Source of the DNA: Lingula anatina
Taxonomy: Eukaryota > Brachiopoda > Lingulata > Lingulida > Lingulidae
Assembly: GCF_001039355.2 (NCBI RefSeq)
Contig: NW_019775425.1
Location: forward strand, 356,543 to 420,542
Reading direction: 5' to 3'
DNA: 64,000 nucleotides
The translations under genes and the position numbers were made by a program. The notes beneath the pieces were generated by a model, which had not been told where the DNA came from, did no database searches, and was given only the letters and a program-made list of their open reading frames with translations. Numbering within the stretch: position 1 is the first letter of the stretch; the number at the start of each line of letters is the position of its first letter. Below are positions 24,801 through 39,505 of the stretch, one piece after another.

Positions 24801-26595
24801 GGAAGAAAATATCTCCTCAGATGTGTAATCTCTGCTCACATCAAAACTGACAACAGATACGCTAATAATAAAGAGGTCTTAATAAATTAAATGTCCTTAC
24901 AATGAACTTCTTTTCCGTATAATATACATGTACACACACTACATTAAAAGTGTGAAAATCACCGAGACAAAAAATCTTTGCTGCTTTGCATTGCTTATTA
25001 TGACTTTTGTGAGTTTACGCTAATTTTATCACAATTTCTTCGGTTAATTATAAACCGCTTCGTGATGTTACTCCCTACTTCTAAGCTTCCGTCTTCCGCG
25101 TCGTGCAGTAGTGCAACGATCATACCTCACAGTATCCATATATATATATTAGCACAACAACAAGATGCTTCATTATATTATAACTAAGGAAATGTACCAG
25201 CGAATATGATTGTACTTCGAAGAGTGTGGTAGGACACTCGGATAATACTGAGGCTGAGAAAAAAGTGTAAACAAAATTTAATAATACAGTTCATGAAATA
25301 CATTCATATAAACGTCCTACTTAACAATGCTTCCACATATTTTGACAGACTAACATAGTTTTCATTTGTTTAACAGTATTTAATAAATCTCCTTTGATAA
25401 TTCCAACATAAGCCTATCGTTCGTCTTGCATGGTCGTGTCGGCGTAAATCCCTGATGAGGTAAATTTTTAATCTCATAAGTTGAAATTAAATGTTATGTC
25501 ATAAAGAGTGTGACTCGGGTTTCTTAGATCTAATGCTAGGTTGGCGTGCGACATACTGTATCTATGCAAACTTCACCAGTATTAAAATACAGAGCTGAGT
25601 TTTCAATGACACTTCAAATTCCCAACATTATGCCCTCTTAGAAATCTTCAGATCGATACAAGTCGCACGAGTAAATAACATAAGGAGTAACACTAAATAA
25701 TGGTTTACCAGCTAATAAAATTCAAACCGCAATCTTTACCAGCTTACTGAAAATGTTAAAACAGCGTCACCAAAACACGTCTATACAGCGACACACATCT
25801 TGTCTAAACATCCACTCACTGACACACATACACAAAGCCGGTGCATCTCTCGTAATTACACATTCCCTTAATGCAAAATGTATTGGAAATCTTACCCACA
25901 GAAATAGCTGTTGACCTTTTAAGTATTCACCATTCGGACTGAAAAAAATATAAAACCCTCTGCAAAATCATTGATCCCTCACTTGAGAGCGAGTTATAGT
26001 AATCTAGTCGAGCACAAGCAACCATCATTACTATTGACCTCAGTTTGCTTGGGTTTATACCTTCACAGCTGTGAGTCTACTCCTTACTAACCAAACGCAC
26101 GGGGATGCAAATTTCTTAGAGAATACTGAGCATACTTTGCAATTTTCATCTGGGTTACTTTGGGAGGAGGGAGGACAAGAATTTGATGCACAGAAAAATA
26201 TAAAATGAAAACTAATGAAATATTTTATAAATTACAGCTGCTCTGATTTGGCCCTCTTTATCAATAAGTCAACAATATAATAATCTCCTACACGGATCTT
26301 TTTTTTACAAAATGTTTTATAACTGATAATTGGTGTGTGTGTGTGCATGTGTGCGTTTGTGTGCGTGCGTGCAGTACGATTGTAACTCTTGTTTTGATAC
26401 CACATATAAATGACTGTGTAATTAACATGCATGTAACCCTCCTCCAGACTTTGCAGCCTACAGACATAGGCCTACATTATCAGGGTGTAATGGCTATCTT
26501 TTGTGTGATAACACAGCATTGGAATGGTTTCTTTCGTAGAGTGAAAAGAAGTCCAATAACAAAACGAATGATGAAGATCTGTCAGCTGATTCCGA
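21832..26595. other. Intergenic, between the MCT duplicate and the 3' end of the Dispatched-like gene
   Basis: No gene supported. AT-rich, with poly-T at 23054-23072, part of a CAGGGGCGGGTCCAGG-type repeat at 23467-23585 (one end only) and a GT-rich stretch at 26332-26372. The 3' UTR of the minus-strand gene should lie just left of 26596, but no unambiguous poly(A) signal could be assigned. Confidence 0.5.
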
Positions 26596-29500
26596 CTAGT
26601 TGTTCCCGTCACCCGGTTGAAGGGCTAATATTGGGCTTTGTCGATGTTCGGGAATGTCATGAAGATGCAAAAATTTAGAGCTTTCTGAACCGTTCGTGAT
26701 ATTTGCGACCTCCTCCTCCTCTTCCTCTTTTTCTTTGTTGTCATTGCCAAATATTGCGAGTTTAATGGTCACCCTAGAGCTGTCCCTCCCCATATACGGT
26801 TTTGCTTCCTCTTGCTGGTAGTCGTCAAGTTTCATCTTTTTGATGAAACCCATACCTTGGCATTTGTCACACTCTTTGTCTTCTTTGTCTCTCCCAATGT
26901 GAAGATGTGTAAAGAAAGTTACCAAAGGGGCGAGGGAGCCGGTATCACCTTGTGGGCCAGCGATGGCCAAAAGAGTGGTAAAAAACAACAAAGAAAACAG
27001 AATAGAAAATCCAATTACTGAAAAAATGAAAATCCCAAATTGGACGTAGAACTGAATTTCGGCAAACATCATGAAGATGGACGCTCCCAAAGTGGTGGTG
27101 GCACCTGATAGGACGGAAATGCCCACGTGATCTAACATGTCGCGCACGCGCCCAAGACGGTCTCTGTGTGGAGACAGGTGATAGCCCTCTGCGAGGTGCA
27201 CAACGTAGTCCACCGCCAGTCCAACCACGAGACAGAGATTCAGGGATGTCAAAACCTAAAATTCAAAAGAGCCTTCAATTTAAGCACTATCTGCATTGCA
27301 TTCGGTGCCACAAGAGCTACTTAAAATATCACATAAACATTTTATAAACGTTTCACCCTAGGCTTATAAAACTGGTGATAAATGTGATTAACCCAAACAA
27401 CGCTATGCATTTTATGTACAAAATTGCAGAGAGTCCTGTTCATCTGTATCTGTTTTAACATATAGGCCTAGATACCCTACTTACCCCTAGTTTCCAGCCC
27501 ACCATTGGAATGACTCCTACCACACACACCGTCACCATACCCATGGTAAGAGTTGCCAAGAACCCCATAATGATATTCTGTGTGGCGAATACCAAGATTG
27601 GGAAGGAAAGAGATATACCAATGACTATTCCCATGAGAGCCGTGCTTGCCAGATTCTGCTGGACCTTCAGCCAGTGCCACGTATTCTCGGTTACTTGAAA
27701 TCCGCCTTGTAATTCTGGAGGCATTTTAGCCAGCTGAAATCGACAAACGATAAAAATTACTTTTGCAGAACACAGATAACCATTGTATACTTTGGCAAGC
27801 TTAAACCAATTTTCCTTACAATTTCTTCGCAACTTTGTTACTTTAATGACATTAAAAGATTCCCAGTACGATTCTACAGCATCAGTAAGACCAAGTCTCA
27901 AATGTGTAAATTTTCAATAAAATTTGCCATTGATTACACATTTTCAGCACATCTGTTTACCCGATTTAACATTAAAAGTCAGTTATTTCAACCCACCTCT
28001 TCTTTCATAAAGTCCTCCCATCTCTCCATGATGGGCAGGCCCGTAGCATATCCCAGCGCATGCGCATTTAATGTGGTATTCACCTCGATGGCTATGAATT
28101 TCAGTTTCGTTCCATAATAGGCTCCTAAAAAGAAATGAGAAAGGGAAAAGGACTGCCATAAATGTATTACGAATGCACCGTAGATTTTGGGATAATTCAG
28201 ATGGTAACAATTGGTGGAGATTATATTAACTAAATGCAAATGAAATCATTTTGTAAACAAGAACGTTTGCATTTGCTACAAATTGGTCACAGTCGGGAAT
28301 TATGTAATAGAATTAAGTTAAAAATAATAAATAGAAACAATGATTTTTTTTATATCAAATAGAAAAGGGAAACTGTTTTTTGCCAATGCGTGAATCGCCA
28401 ACAGAATCAAAAGTTGAAATGGATTCTTCCAAAAACATGAGTTTGGGAACAAAAGTGAACTAAATGAGCGATGTTGAACAGACGTGAGCTTTAGCTGATA
28501 CGTATACAACCACCTGGTAAGCATTGTCATTACCTGTGACCATCCTAACAGGAGTGGTGTAACCATCTTCTTTCCATTCGCCTATCAGTTTGTTGTAATT
28601 GCTGAAGTCTTCAGTATGCGTCATACGGTACCCGTCGCTCAACCAATAAGAGACAAAGATCTGGAAGAAACATGACGGACATGTTAACAAAATAACCGTG
28701 CTTAGTTTTTTGGAATTCCAGTTAATATTTGTCATCTTTTAGATTCATAATATTTACAATATCAGCTCATTTATTTTAGTGTAACTTAAAATTTTCTTTT
28801 ATTTCTGTGTGCTTCTAGGGAATTTTGCACTAGACCTTTTATAAACCTTTATTCCATCTTACATAGTATGACTGATGAACCAAGGTTTAAGACTAGTCTG
28901 TATCATAAAAAAACGAAAATTTGAAGAGTTGCTTAGTATTACCTCAAAATATCGATAAAAAGTTCGCTTGATTTCGGCTAGGTTATAGATAAGTGGGTGG
29001 CTCTCCATAAACTGTTTTGTATTAGTCTCGGTCAGAGGGTACTCATAGCTGACATTTCTTTTCGTGTATTTGCTGCGGTTCCGATCTTTGAGCTCTTCTT
29101 TCTGGAAGGGAAAATAAAAAATGCACTTTGTACCCTGTTCATCACGTAGACTGCTGCTTATGTTATTGTTAGGATCAGGGTATGCGTTTTGTGATAAAGA
29201 AAATAGACAGGGTTGTTTATGACTCAGTTTGTTGGGTGCATTAAGTGCAAATGGGTATATCTGACTATTACAGTGTTTATGTGTGAGTTAAACAGGGGTT
29301 TCATGCATATTGCATATTTATCAAACATAGTAAACAGAAATCGCAAATGAGAAGTCCATCCAAACAGCATCAAGAAGTGCTGCCAAAAATAGAACAGTTA
29401 TTCGACCCAGTGATAACAGAATTATTAGTAGATACAGGCACAGTTCCAGTAAAGCTGCATGGAAACCAACCCACTATACTACTTTGACTGTTTTTAACCA

Positions 29501-32500
29501 GAAAAGACAGTTTGGCAGTTTGGTTCAAATGAGAGACTCCCCTCCCTCAATTGTTTTGAAGTAGTGAACATCATGTGAAATACTAACTCGCGTGTCATTG
29601 AACTGTATGACAGATAAAAAAAGTCATTTCGTACCTTAACAAACGCCTCAAGATTATCCATGAAACAAGCGATCTGTGGTTTCTTGGTAACAAGATCCAA
29701 TCGGACTTTTAATTCATCTCTCTCGTCATCTGTCAAGGTTTTCAGTCGGGTACACAAATTCTGAAATTTGTAAAATCAGCATTTACGCCCGCTGCAAAAA
29801 TAGTTTTAATATCAAACATCACGCCAACAGATAAATAACAATACAGTTATCACAGTAATGGTCAGATTTGAATTCTAATAACATATTACTTATGCATTAA
29901 TTCTAATACACGAGGCATGACATGCTGTTAGTTAACCTGAATATAATGCAACTTTCCACTCAATGGAACTATGTCAAACCTGACAGTGCGTGCTGGAATG
30001 TATACAGAACTGAATGCCTTGAGGTTGGGAAAATTGGGTATGGTTTTCATGTCGAGAAATAAAAATTGTCAAGTTGCCTCACCTTCATAGCTATTTGTGC
30101 CGGTGGGGAATTGAGTCCGAACATATCATCCCAGACCTGTTTCCCTGTACACCTGAAGTCTGACTGGTGACAGCCACTAACGTCTCGCTCTTTCAACCCC
30201 CACACCAAATACACTGTGACGTATTGATCTTCTTCGCTTGGTTTGAATGCGTGAAGGCGGCGGTTCTGTGCCTTGCCATAGTTGTTAGACGGCTTGTAGA
30301 TCGGCAACTGGAAATTTTGAATGATTTTGATTTCTTTAAGCTGACGAAATGCAAAAATTGGATGTTTACATTCATTCATATTTAATCTCACAAATGGACT
30401 TATAAGTGGTTAGATGCTTGAAGGAAAGAAGCAAATTGACAGATACAAACTGAAAACCAATCCTGCTAATTAAAACGGTATTACTGAAATGGTATTCTTT
30501 GCAGACATCAATTTGTGTATTACAAGTAACTGTTCTCAACAATTATATATTTACACATAAACTTGTTTACAATCCAATTAGCAATTACAAGACTGTAGTT
30601 CACATACCTCTTCCTCGTCTGGACTCAGCTCTTTGGCGTAGTAAATGAATACACCCAAGATCGCCGCGAAGCACAACAGGATCCAAAATTTCCAGAACGG
30701 GTGAGTAATAAACTTGAAATATTTGCCGCTGAGAAATCTGATGATCACATTTTTCTTTTTCTTTTCTTGCTGTGGGTTAGTAGAAGTACTGGACTGCCTA
30801 CTGACTAAATGCGTTTTCGCCTCGCTCGACTTCGGCGCGCAGCAACAACAAGCTTTGTTTCCCTTAAAGTAGAGATGGTGCACTATCACCACAGCTGGAA
30901 AGAAGGTTATGACGGACAAATAGTTAACAAGCACTAATAGTCCAGAAAATAGTCCGAATGTTTTCACCGGCAAAATCGGAGATACGGCACTGGCGAAGAA
31001 GGCAATCATCGTGGTGCATGACGTCACAAGCATGGTTCCCGCCGCCCTTCGGTAACAATCAGAAAGCCGATGTGACAGGCTTGGATACTTCACCTTCCCT
31101 GTCGCTCTCCAGTTATCGTAAAAGACAAATATATCATCTGCGCCTATGCCAAGAATGATGAAAATTGCCAAAATGTGGAAAAACCCAAAATATCTAAAAT
31201 CTAAGACGATTCGGTATATAAGATTTGCACAACAGAACCCAGTGACAATGCTTAGAACGGCCCAACTGGTCACCCAGAATGACCTGGTCTGAAACCAGAT
31301 GAACCCAAATATGAAGCATAAGCTACCGACGGCCAAAATTAAATCATAGACAACTTGATCTAGTACGTCATGAGCAAATAGCATAAGAGCATAGTAAATG
31401 AGATCTACGCCATTTGGTTTGTCCTTCACAAATTCAACCAATTTTGGTTTGACGTCTTTGACTAGAAAATCTTGGACACGCGAAGTTTTCTCATCATCGG
31501 AATCGTTGCCAGGCAACGGCCAACCTAACGGGAAACTGGAGCGTGTTAATGAGGCAAATGCCCCTTTCGCGTCTATCGAGGAGTCGGCGCTCATGAAGAA
31601 CTGAAATGCCGTCTTCGTTTGATTATGATGAGCTGCGGTAAACAGGACCTTGTGGATATTTTCAAAGTCGGGGTCGTAGAAAGTTGGGTGCAAGTGTTGA
31701 TAAGTTCCATCAAAGTAACGCAAAATGGACATCGGTTTCACACAGTTGTTCCGAAGATCCAGTTGGCAGAACTTATCTTGGTAATTCGTCAGGTTGTAGA
31801 TCTCGTCTTCTAGGCGCTTCATATCTTCAAAGATCTCCTTCCGAAAAATGTTCTTGTCTTCTTCCACTTCATAGTACAGCGACAATTTGTCGAAATGGAC
31901 GCTGCGGTTTCGGAACAGTATAAGGCTCTCTCGGGAGAAGCGGTTGATTTGGTGCCCTTTCCCGATGTCCGTTTCATTGTTACGATGTATCCACGAGAGC
32001 TCTCTCAGGCGGGTTACATCATTATTTAAGATCATTGGAAATCGATTGAACTCCGTCGGGAAGATGTCATAGCCTGCGGAGTACAATATCAGGGTCACGA
32101 TCACAAAGAGGGCGTGGCAGCCTAGAGTGGAAACTGAAAAGATAGACAAGGAAAATTAATCATAGGTTCTAATTTACAAGACCATTTAGTTTCCCTACTT
32201 ATGAACGTGTTGCATGAATTCACTATGTAAGGCGTGTCCAAATTGTGTGTCCTGTTTTAATACATGAGATAGCTTGAATACATCTTCTCTGGATTAAAGT
32301 GACATGCTGCACTCTTGGGTGGCTGGGCCCAGACAGTTTCCCTGTCACACACACTCAAGCTACAAACACTAAGACACACACACACGCACACTATAAGAGG
32401 TTAGTCCCTGTTCTAAACAAACACGGCGATATCATTCCTTCAGAAATTACAAGTTAAGGACAAAAGATGAAATCTGCATTTTGCTTATTTTTTTTTTAGT

Positions 32501-33711
32501 TTCAAATTTAAGCTTATTGCATATTCAATTTTCACCCAAGTACTGTAAATACCACAGCCAATAAAATGCAATATACTACTACTAAACTACTCACAGAAAG
32601 AGGCCCTTGGGTGCTTCACCAACAAACGACAATACCACAGGGGAGGTCTCTCTCGTTCGCGTCTTAATTTTTCTTCCAGTTCGTCCTTTCTTTTCTTTTC
32701 TTTGTGTTCTTTCCTCCTGTTACGAAGTTCTGCTGCCGACGCATTTTCACAACTGTTGACATCCCCACCGTCTTCGCTGCCTCTTTCTATATCTCCTTTA
32801 GAGAAATCTTTCTCTTCACAAAACTGGGCGTGGCCATTTAGGTGTCCGTTTTGCTGTTGATGATCAACCTTGTGCTCTTTCCACAAGGGCTCCTTAAGTT
32901 CTTCGTTCACGGTTTCATTCATACTGACCGTGTCGACACTGTTATTGTCAGATGGCGTGGACATTTCTCTATCATTGTCAGAGTTTTCATAACCGGAATC
33001 CCTGTTGAGATCATTATGGCTCCCGGAGGACGACCGGACGTGCGCATACCTGAGATTGGAGACGTTGGGTATGGAAAAGGCTCGTCGTGAGTTGTCTCGG
33101 CCAGTTTCGTTTCGAAAATTGGCGGGATTGTTTGGCGCGAATCCGAGGCCACGTGGGCCTCGAGAGTGAAGTTGGACCTGAGATTTTGAGTGTTCTTTTG
33201 ATTCTTCGAGTAACAAACCTCGTAAAGACAGACGTTTGCGGTTAGTATCACAGACAGACACGGGGGCAGATACCTGCTTTTGATCTGAAGGTGTGGTGCC
33301 GTTTTTGGCAACAGGGGTTGAAGTGCGCTGGGTTAATTCTATTGCACAACTTGGCCTGGTCGAAGATCTCTGTAGCTCACTGACATTACCCAGTGAATAC
33401 GAAGGACGCCTAGGCAAATTTTCAGTACCAACTCTTCTCCCGTTTCGCAAGTCGTTTTCGGCAGGGAGCTGTCGCAAATCTATACTCGACGTAGTCTGAC
33501 TACTCCTGGGTGAACATCGCCTTAAATCGCGTCTTAACGATTCACTAATAGCACGATCATCCGTTCTTTCCTCAGTGGGAGACATAAGAAGACGGCGAGC
33601 GTCTTGGTGTGCAAAATCTGATGCTTCTTGACGATCTCCCCGACTCTCGCTGGCCAGAGCCATAGCTTGGTCCGGCTCATCTTGCTCTCCTGTCGACATG
33701 CTGTCGCTCAT
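26596..33711 (-). CDS. Dispatched/Patched-domain RND-family membrane protein, complete, 1438 aa
   Basis: Nine exons, minus strand: 32595-33711, 30608-32133, 30083-30307, 29635-29760, 28943-29101, 28534-28660, 27997-28124, 27485-27733, 26596-27255. All junctions keep frame (4317 nt). Topology: residues 1-372 polar and Ser/Arg-rich, in exon 1; TM1 about 376-392; large loop; sterol-sensing-like TM2-6 about 629-792 with LGIGADDIFVFYDNW (GADD at 703-706) in TM4; TM7 about 851-870; second loop; TM8-12 from about 1145, with GLAVDYVVHLAEGY (GLAVD 1231-1235) in TM10; Glu-rich C-tail. Paired acidic residues in TM4 and TM10 are the RND proton- or cation-coupling signature of Patched, Dispatched and NPC1. 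Dispatched proteins export lipid-modified Hedgehog ligands; whether this one does is inference. CCCC at about 801-804 may be acylated. A good acceptor (GCTTCTTCGTTTCAG) lies 13 nt upstream of the ATG with an open frame, so a 5' exon may be missing. Confidence 0.92.
32134..32594 (-). other. Intron 1 of the Dispatched-like gene
   Basis: 461 nt separating the disordered N-terminal exon from the membrane-domain exon. Phase 1, with donor GTGAGT and acceptor TCTTTTCAG. Includes a CA-rich stretch near 32345-32395. Confidence 0.85.
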
Positions 33712-36479
33712 CGTGGCTAAGATCTGAAACGAAGAAGCAATCAGATTAAAGACAGCTTAGCCTTACGTAAGATGGATTTTGCGCACCTGTTGAGATTGAA
33801 AGAGAATGCAAGTGTTGATTAAAGATTAGTAAAGAGCTAACAACGATCCTTCTCCCAGGGAGGTATTAGAGATAAATTGCGTCTCAAAAATCTGATCAAG
33901 TAGCAGGAGTTCTTCGCCAGCCTGTTGTCACTGGTTGAAGTCAACGTAACCTATCGTGTTATTGCAATGAAGTAACAAAATTAGATTTAGATCAAAGGAC
34001 TGTATCAGGTGGTAAATCCAAATTAGTGCTTAGAGTTCCGCCAGGAGAGACGTGTCATTTGATGAAAATGGAAAAATAAGCATGCCAGGCACAGTAAAGG
34101 TATTGAAAGGTATTCGAAGCACGAATATCATTTTTTTGTTATTCATTTGCAGTGAGGTTTTAAGAAGCAATGTTTCCTGTCATGCCATGACATTTGCAGA
34201 AAAGTCATAATGATGATCTCCTTATTTCCTAAAGTCCAATCAGCTTAGTATAGCTGTCAAGGTGTTTGCATAACTAAGCAGTTGCATTTAAACTTCATTA
34301 CAAGAGGAAACAATCGTTGTTAACGATGGGTATTTTACATTAAAAAAAAAAAAAAAATTCCATATGATGTATTACAGTTAAAAAAAAAAAGAAAACAGGC
34401 CTCGTTAGCTTTGTATCGATTGACAGCTGCGCTGATACAGATATTCGTGTTACAAGAAGTTGTTTACCACCAAGAACACGCAATCAGTCTTCTCATTACC
34501 ACTTTTGCTAATTCCGCTTTTTATGAGGAAATTACCAAATGAAGTATTGAAACCTGATGAAGGTTTTGTGAACACAAGACGCCAGTTGCTTCCAAACCCT
34601 TGTTTTTTTAAACCTTTGAGAGCCTTTTCAAGGTATAGGTAAAAGATTACAGATTTCGTAAGTGAATGAGAGAACAAAAGAATAACAAAAGAGCATGTAC
34701 TGTTTGACGACAGGGAGCGCAAGTAGTCTGTTACAAAATTGTTGCATCGCTGATACTAAAATAAAAATAAAGTATAATATTTAGCAGACCCTTATATCAG
34801 ATGGTAGCACAAACGTACATATATATCACGTCTGAAGGTTTAAGACAAGCTTGGCGGAAAGAGGAGATATAGCCCTTTGCCACAGGAAGGTGAATCAGAC
34901 AATGTTTAACAGATTTATTTTCTTTATTTGGGTAAATTTATAGTTACATCATGTCTGCAAGACGGCCACAGCTGTAGCGCCCTAGAGTATTCAATACAAG
35001 ATGTGGAATATAATTAAGACTAGTCTTGATTGACTTGATTAGACCTTTGCGAGGTACCGACCTTACCGAGGTAAAGGAAGAGAAGCTAATCAGAGGCAGA
35101 GATACAGCTCGCAACATATTAACCAGGATTTTGACATTATGACTGTTTATCGTACAGGCAAACAATGGCGGAATCTGTAGATTTTTGACACGGCGTGTTT
35201 GTTTTACATCAACATATGAACAATAATTATGCAACATAAAAGGCAAGTAAGTCTACAACAACAACCCACATGAAAGTTGCAACTGCTAGTTAATGTGTAG
35301 AAGTTTCTAGTTTGCAATTTTTGCTACATATGAAGTAAGTTGTTTACTGGTCGACGGTAGTTCATGACGGGGCATGACGTACGTGCACACTTCCAAAAAC
35401 CACCATTAAAAAACTCTTAAAAGCTCTCTCCAGTGTTTTCACTAAAACCAGATGTATATAGCAACACCAGGCATCCCCAGTACTGAGTAGTGCTGAAAAT
35501 CAATAGCTTCCCCCAAGCTAAACATTGGTCGCTGAAAGCCAGACAACATCGACATATATGATTCCATTCTAATGATTTATAAGTCTTTAACAACACGCAA
35601 ACTTGGTGAAAGCTACACGGGCGAACCATGTATTGGGCTCACAGCTTGTATTTGGAGTCGTTCCACTGATGCGCTAACGAAAACTACTGATTTTACCATC
35701 TACAAATGGTTAAACGATAGGGTTAATCCATTGAAGTTTTCTCAAACCTGACACATTGTTTAAATAATTTCACGAAATAGTGTTCCACGATGTAGAACAA
35801 ATTTATTCTTGCTGCGTGCTTTTTACTCGCCTGCTGTTCGATTGTTAATTAACTACAGAAGCTGACGTTTTTCACTTTTTTCGCTTCGTTCGTTCGACTT
35901 CGGCTTCCGTGAATCTATTTAATATTTTCTATCATTTGCTTGCTGGTTGATGAGAATTGCTTCATAGATTTTTGTAAGTCTTTTTTACACGATGTGCACA
36001 AGAGATAACACTTCCTGATCCTCTTTGTTTCCGGATCTTTCTGTGGATTTTATATTTGCTCTTTGACAGACCTTGCTTCATAAATACCAATTATGAGAGA
36101 TGTCGCCGTCTGTTTATATACTTAAAGTTGCTTACAGTACTTCATTTATTCCAGACTTTTTTGCCTGATGTTGAGATTTGTTTCATCAATTACATGTTTT
36201 TGTGATTACTACCAACATGTACCTATTTAAAGCTGTGCGTACTCAAGTTTACTCAGTGTGAATCAAATAGCATGTTTTTTAATGCTTCAGTGGTGATGCC
36301 CACATGGATGGGAGAATAGTTAATTGTGAGACAGTGTTGGGCTTTTATAAGCAATAATGATATCCGCATTACATTTTATGCTGCTGACACGACCTTAGCT
36401 TCATTTCTCCACAACTGTACGTCACTAGCCAAAAAACTCCCCTTATTTACCATAGTTTCCAACCATGAACAAACACTAA

Positions 36480-36514
36480 AACACACGCACACGCACACGC
36501 ACACACACACACAC
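36480..36514. repeat. CA microsatellite
   Basis: CACACG and CA units over about 35 bases. Confidence 0.85.
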
Positions 36515-39458
36515 ATCCTGAAATCGTCAAAATGATCGACTGATCCAAATGTGATATATTTAAATAATAAATAAATAAATAAATAATAATTTAAGATAAA
36601 CATCACAAGTTTAACAAGTTTCATGTTACAGGAATGACAAAAGCAAATAGTTACTCAGTAACTAACGCCTTTCAGTTGTTCCCTAACTGAATTTTCCGGT
36701 TAAACAGCGACAATGAATAATGAAACATGCATAAAAAATCCTGCTACAGGAATTTTATTTGATGTACTGTTCACTTGCCACCTCACTGATATGATGCCTC
36801 TGTTATTTACGGCCCTAATATAAATCTACTAAATGCACAGGCACATGCACAGTCTGCCCACTCGTAAAGGCGACCTTTGAGTTGTAATTGCGGTGGTATA
36901 AATCCTACTTGTGACGATGAGACATTATTGTCAAAGCACCCAAATGGCATGGGAGGCCTTTCCCTTCAGGTCACGAGATTAACATGTGGTGGACTTTAAC
37001 CCCGGCATAAAAATTTCGTCAGTTTTCCATATTAAAATCTCTCTCCCGTTTTCAACGCTGTTTGGCTGTACTTTGACTGGTTTCGTGCAGCTTTCTGCGG
37101 TTTATAACAAAGTTACCACAGGTGGGCCATAGATTCAGTCAAAATTTCGTTAAAAACAATGGTGGCATACATTAAGCAGTGTTACCAAAAAAGCTGACCC
37201 CCCCCCCTCCACCTACTCGCCCCGACACCTAAACATCAGGTCCATACAGCCCTTTACAACAGCTGTTTTCAAAGTCTTGGTATTTGTAAAATAGGAGTTT
37301 CGATGATCGGGGTATTTCAACAAAGAAATATGTACTGTGCTTTTTTTTTCTGTGAACCAACTTCAAAGTCTGATATAAATCTAAGATATGGGCATTCCAT
37401 TATTCCACATAAGGTTTGAACCGTTACACTTTTCAACATTTTCATCAACACCTGTTCTACTACTGCGGTACATATTAAGAAATGATTAAATACAATCTAC
37501 AAATACGTCCCTACAAAGAAAAAAATGTTTCTTTGCGAAAAAAAATATTGCAGAGATTATAGATTTTGAATAAGATGTACATAAGATCCAGAATAACTTG
37601 TAGAACGCACCTTGCATGCCAATAGCGTTCCTGTAGTACAAACTTCATAACTAAGTGTAACAACAGCACTATATTAAAACCTCGCCAGGTACCCAATATA
37701 TAAACGTACATGTAAATGTACATGATGTTGTGTGATGAGAAATCCATCAAGCACTTATAATGAGCATTCAGTCCTGTCCTTACCTTAAAATACAGGACGT
37801 ACGATCATCATCAGGCTGTTTTCTTCGTCAGAAACGAAACAGCAGAGAATTAGACCTGAGTACCCATTCAGAAAGGAGCTAAAGAAGCCTGGGGCAGCCT
37901 CGATGAAATCGACTTCGTTCTGTTGTCAGTCAAGCTGCTTTCGCCAGTTGAGTTGCCCGGATGAACATATACGGCACAGTTCTAAATATTTGCACTCTTT
38001 TAATGTGTTGTGTCGCTTTAGCTTTATCGTATACAGAAGTATATCCCGACATATGAGCAATTTTCCTAATTGATCTATGAATAGATGACACCTGCCCCTG
38101 TTCGCTTTACATAAAATAAAAACATAAAAGACACCTCGCAATGACCTGCGTGGTACTCTTATATAAAAAGGGTCATATCTCGGAACATCTGTAGCTGAAA
38201 TTGCAAATACACACGTCCCTGCTAATCTACACAAGATTTAAGGTGAAAAAAACGCTATGCAATTTAGAATCTGAGTTGGTTGAACTTTCCCATGAAAGCG
38301 GTAAAATAATCGGGCAACTGTTTCTGCTCTGTAAATGGGGTTGATTTTCAGATAATTTATCCTGAAGTTCACCATTTTTTCAGCCTGCATGTTCCTTGGC
38401 TAAATTTATACTTATGTAACGCATCACTTCCTCTTAAACCGCGATACTGGATACAAATATTTTATGGCAGGTTTACCCCTTTGCTTCCAGATATTTGCAC
38501 ACACTTCTGAATCAATCCCAGCGTGGATGTACAAACGTAATGTTTGTTGTCTCATGACGAGGTCGGTTTGGACAAAATGAAATGTGGGACTGTAGATCAA
38601 TTTGTAACTCGATAAAAACAAGTTGCACTTTGTATACACAGAGAAGGAGGAGGGGAAATAGTCGTATTTAGCACTAAATGCTGTAAACTTTTGCAAATTC
38701 AGCACAAAACGGTCGCAGGATATTTCTTTCCGATCGTTTAAGAAAAGAGATACGTGGAAACTCGGGATCACTTACATAAATCTGTAAAGCCTACTTAGTT
38801 GTTCGTGTCACAGTACACACTGTGTGACGCATAAGTTGTCTGCAAGACTGACATGAAATACTGTCATTGGTCGCTTTAGATGCATACATTTCTTTTCAAA
38901 CGATAATCTTCTGCAGACCCTGTTCGATAAGCAACTAACGTATTAAAAAGAAATTTAGAAGTGTTTACTCACCGTGAATATGCTTCACAAAACCATAAAA
39001 CACTTGTGAGAACTATATTGATAATTAATAACGCACATCAATTAGGCCTATTAGTTAATATTCATGTGGTTTCCAGTAAACCAATATTTTACATCCGCTA
39101 CCGTAAGCATCGCGAGTTTCACAGCACAAGCTCAATGAAGGCAGAAAGCCCGCCGCTGCATAAATAATGTATTTACATGTCCACAGTCATATTAGGCTTG
39201 AAAATCGATTAATTCATTGATTTATGAGCATATCTTACTTCATGGGGAGAAACGTGGTTTCTTTTGCTGAACAGTTGTGGCGGCAACGCTCGATAACAGA
39301 ATATTGTGGCCAGGGCTGCGGTTTCCATGTGGTGTGCATGATAATTAGTACCTAATTAAAATCAGTTGACTTCCCTGTATTAATTGATTTTTTTCTTTCG
39401 TAAGGAACCCTATAGCACTGTGCCCTACTTCTGGGATTTTATGATCCCTCTCTCCCTA

Positions 39459-39459
<1 letters not shown>

Positions 39460-39504
<45 letters not shown>
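39460..39504. repeat. TC microsatellite
   Basis: About 22 TC units, followed by two GT/GC-rich purine-pyrimidine alternating stretches at 39510-39530 and 39580-39633. Confidence 0.95.

Positions 39505-39505
<1 letters not shown>

Noticed and set aside
38424-38771. 115-codon frame on the minus strand
   Set aside because: No recognisable domain, no splice-compatible partner exon, and ordinary AT-rich composition.
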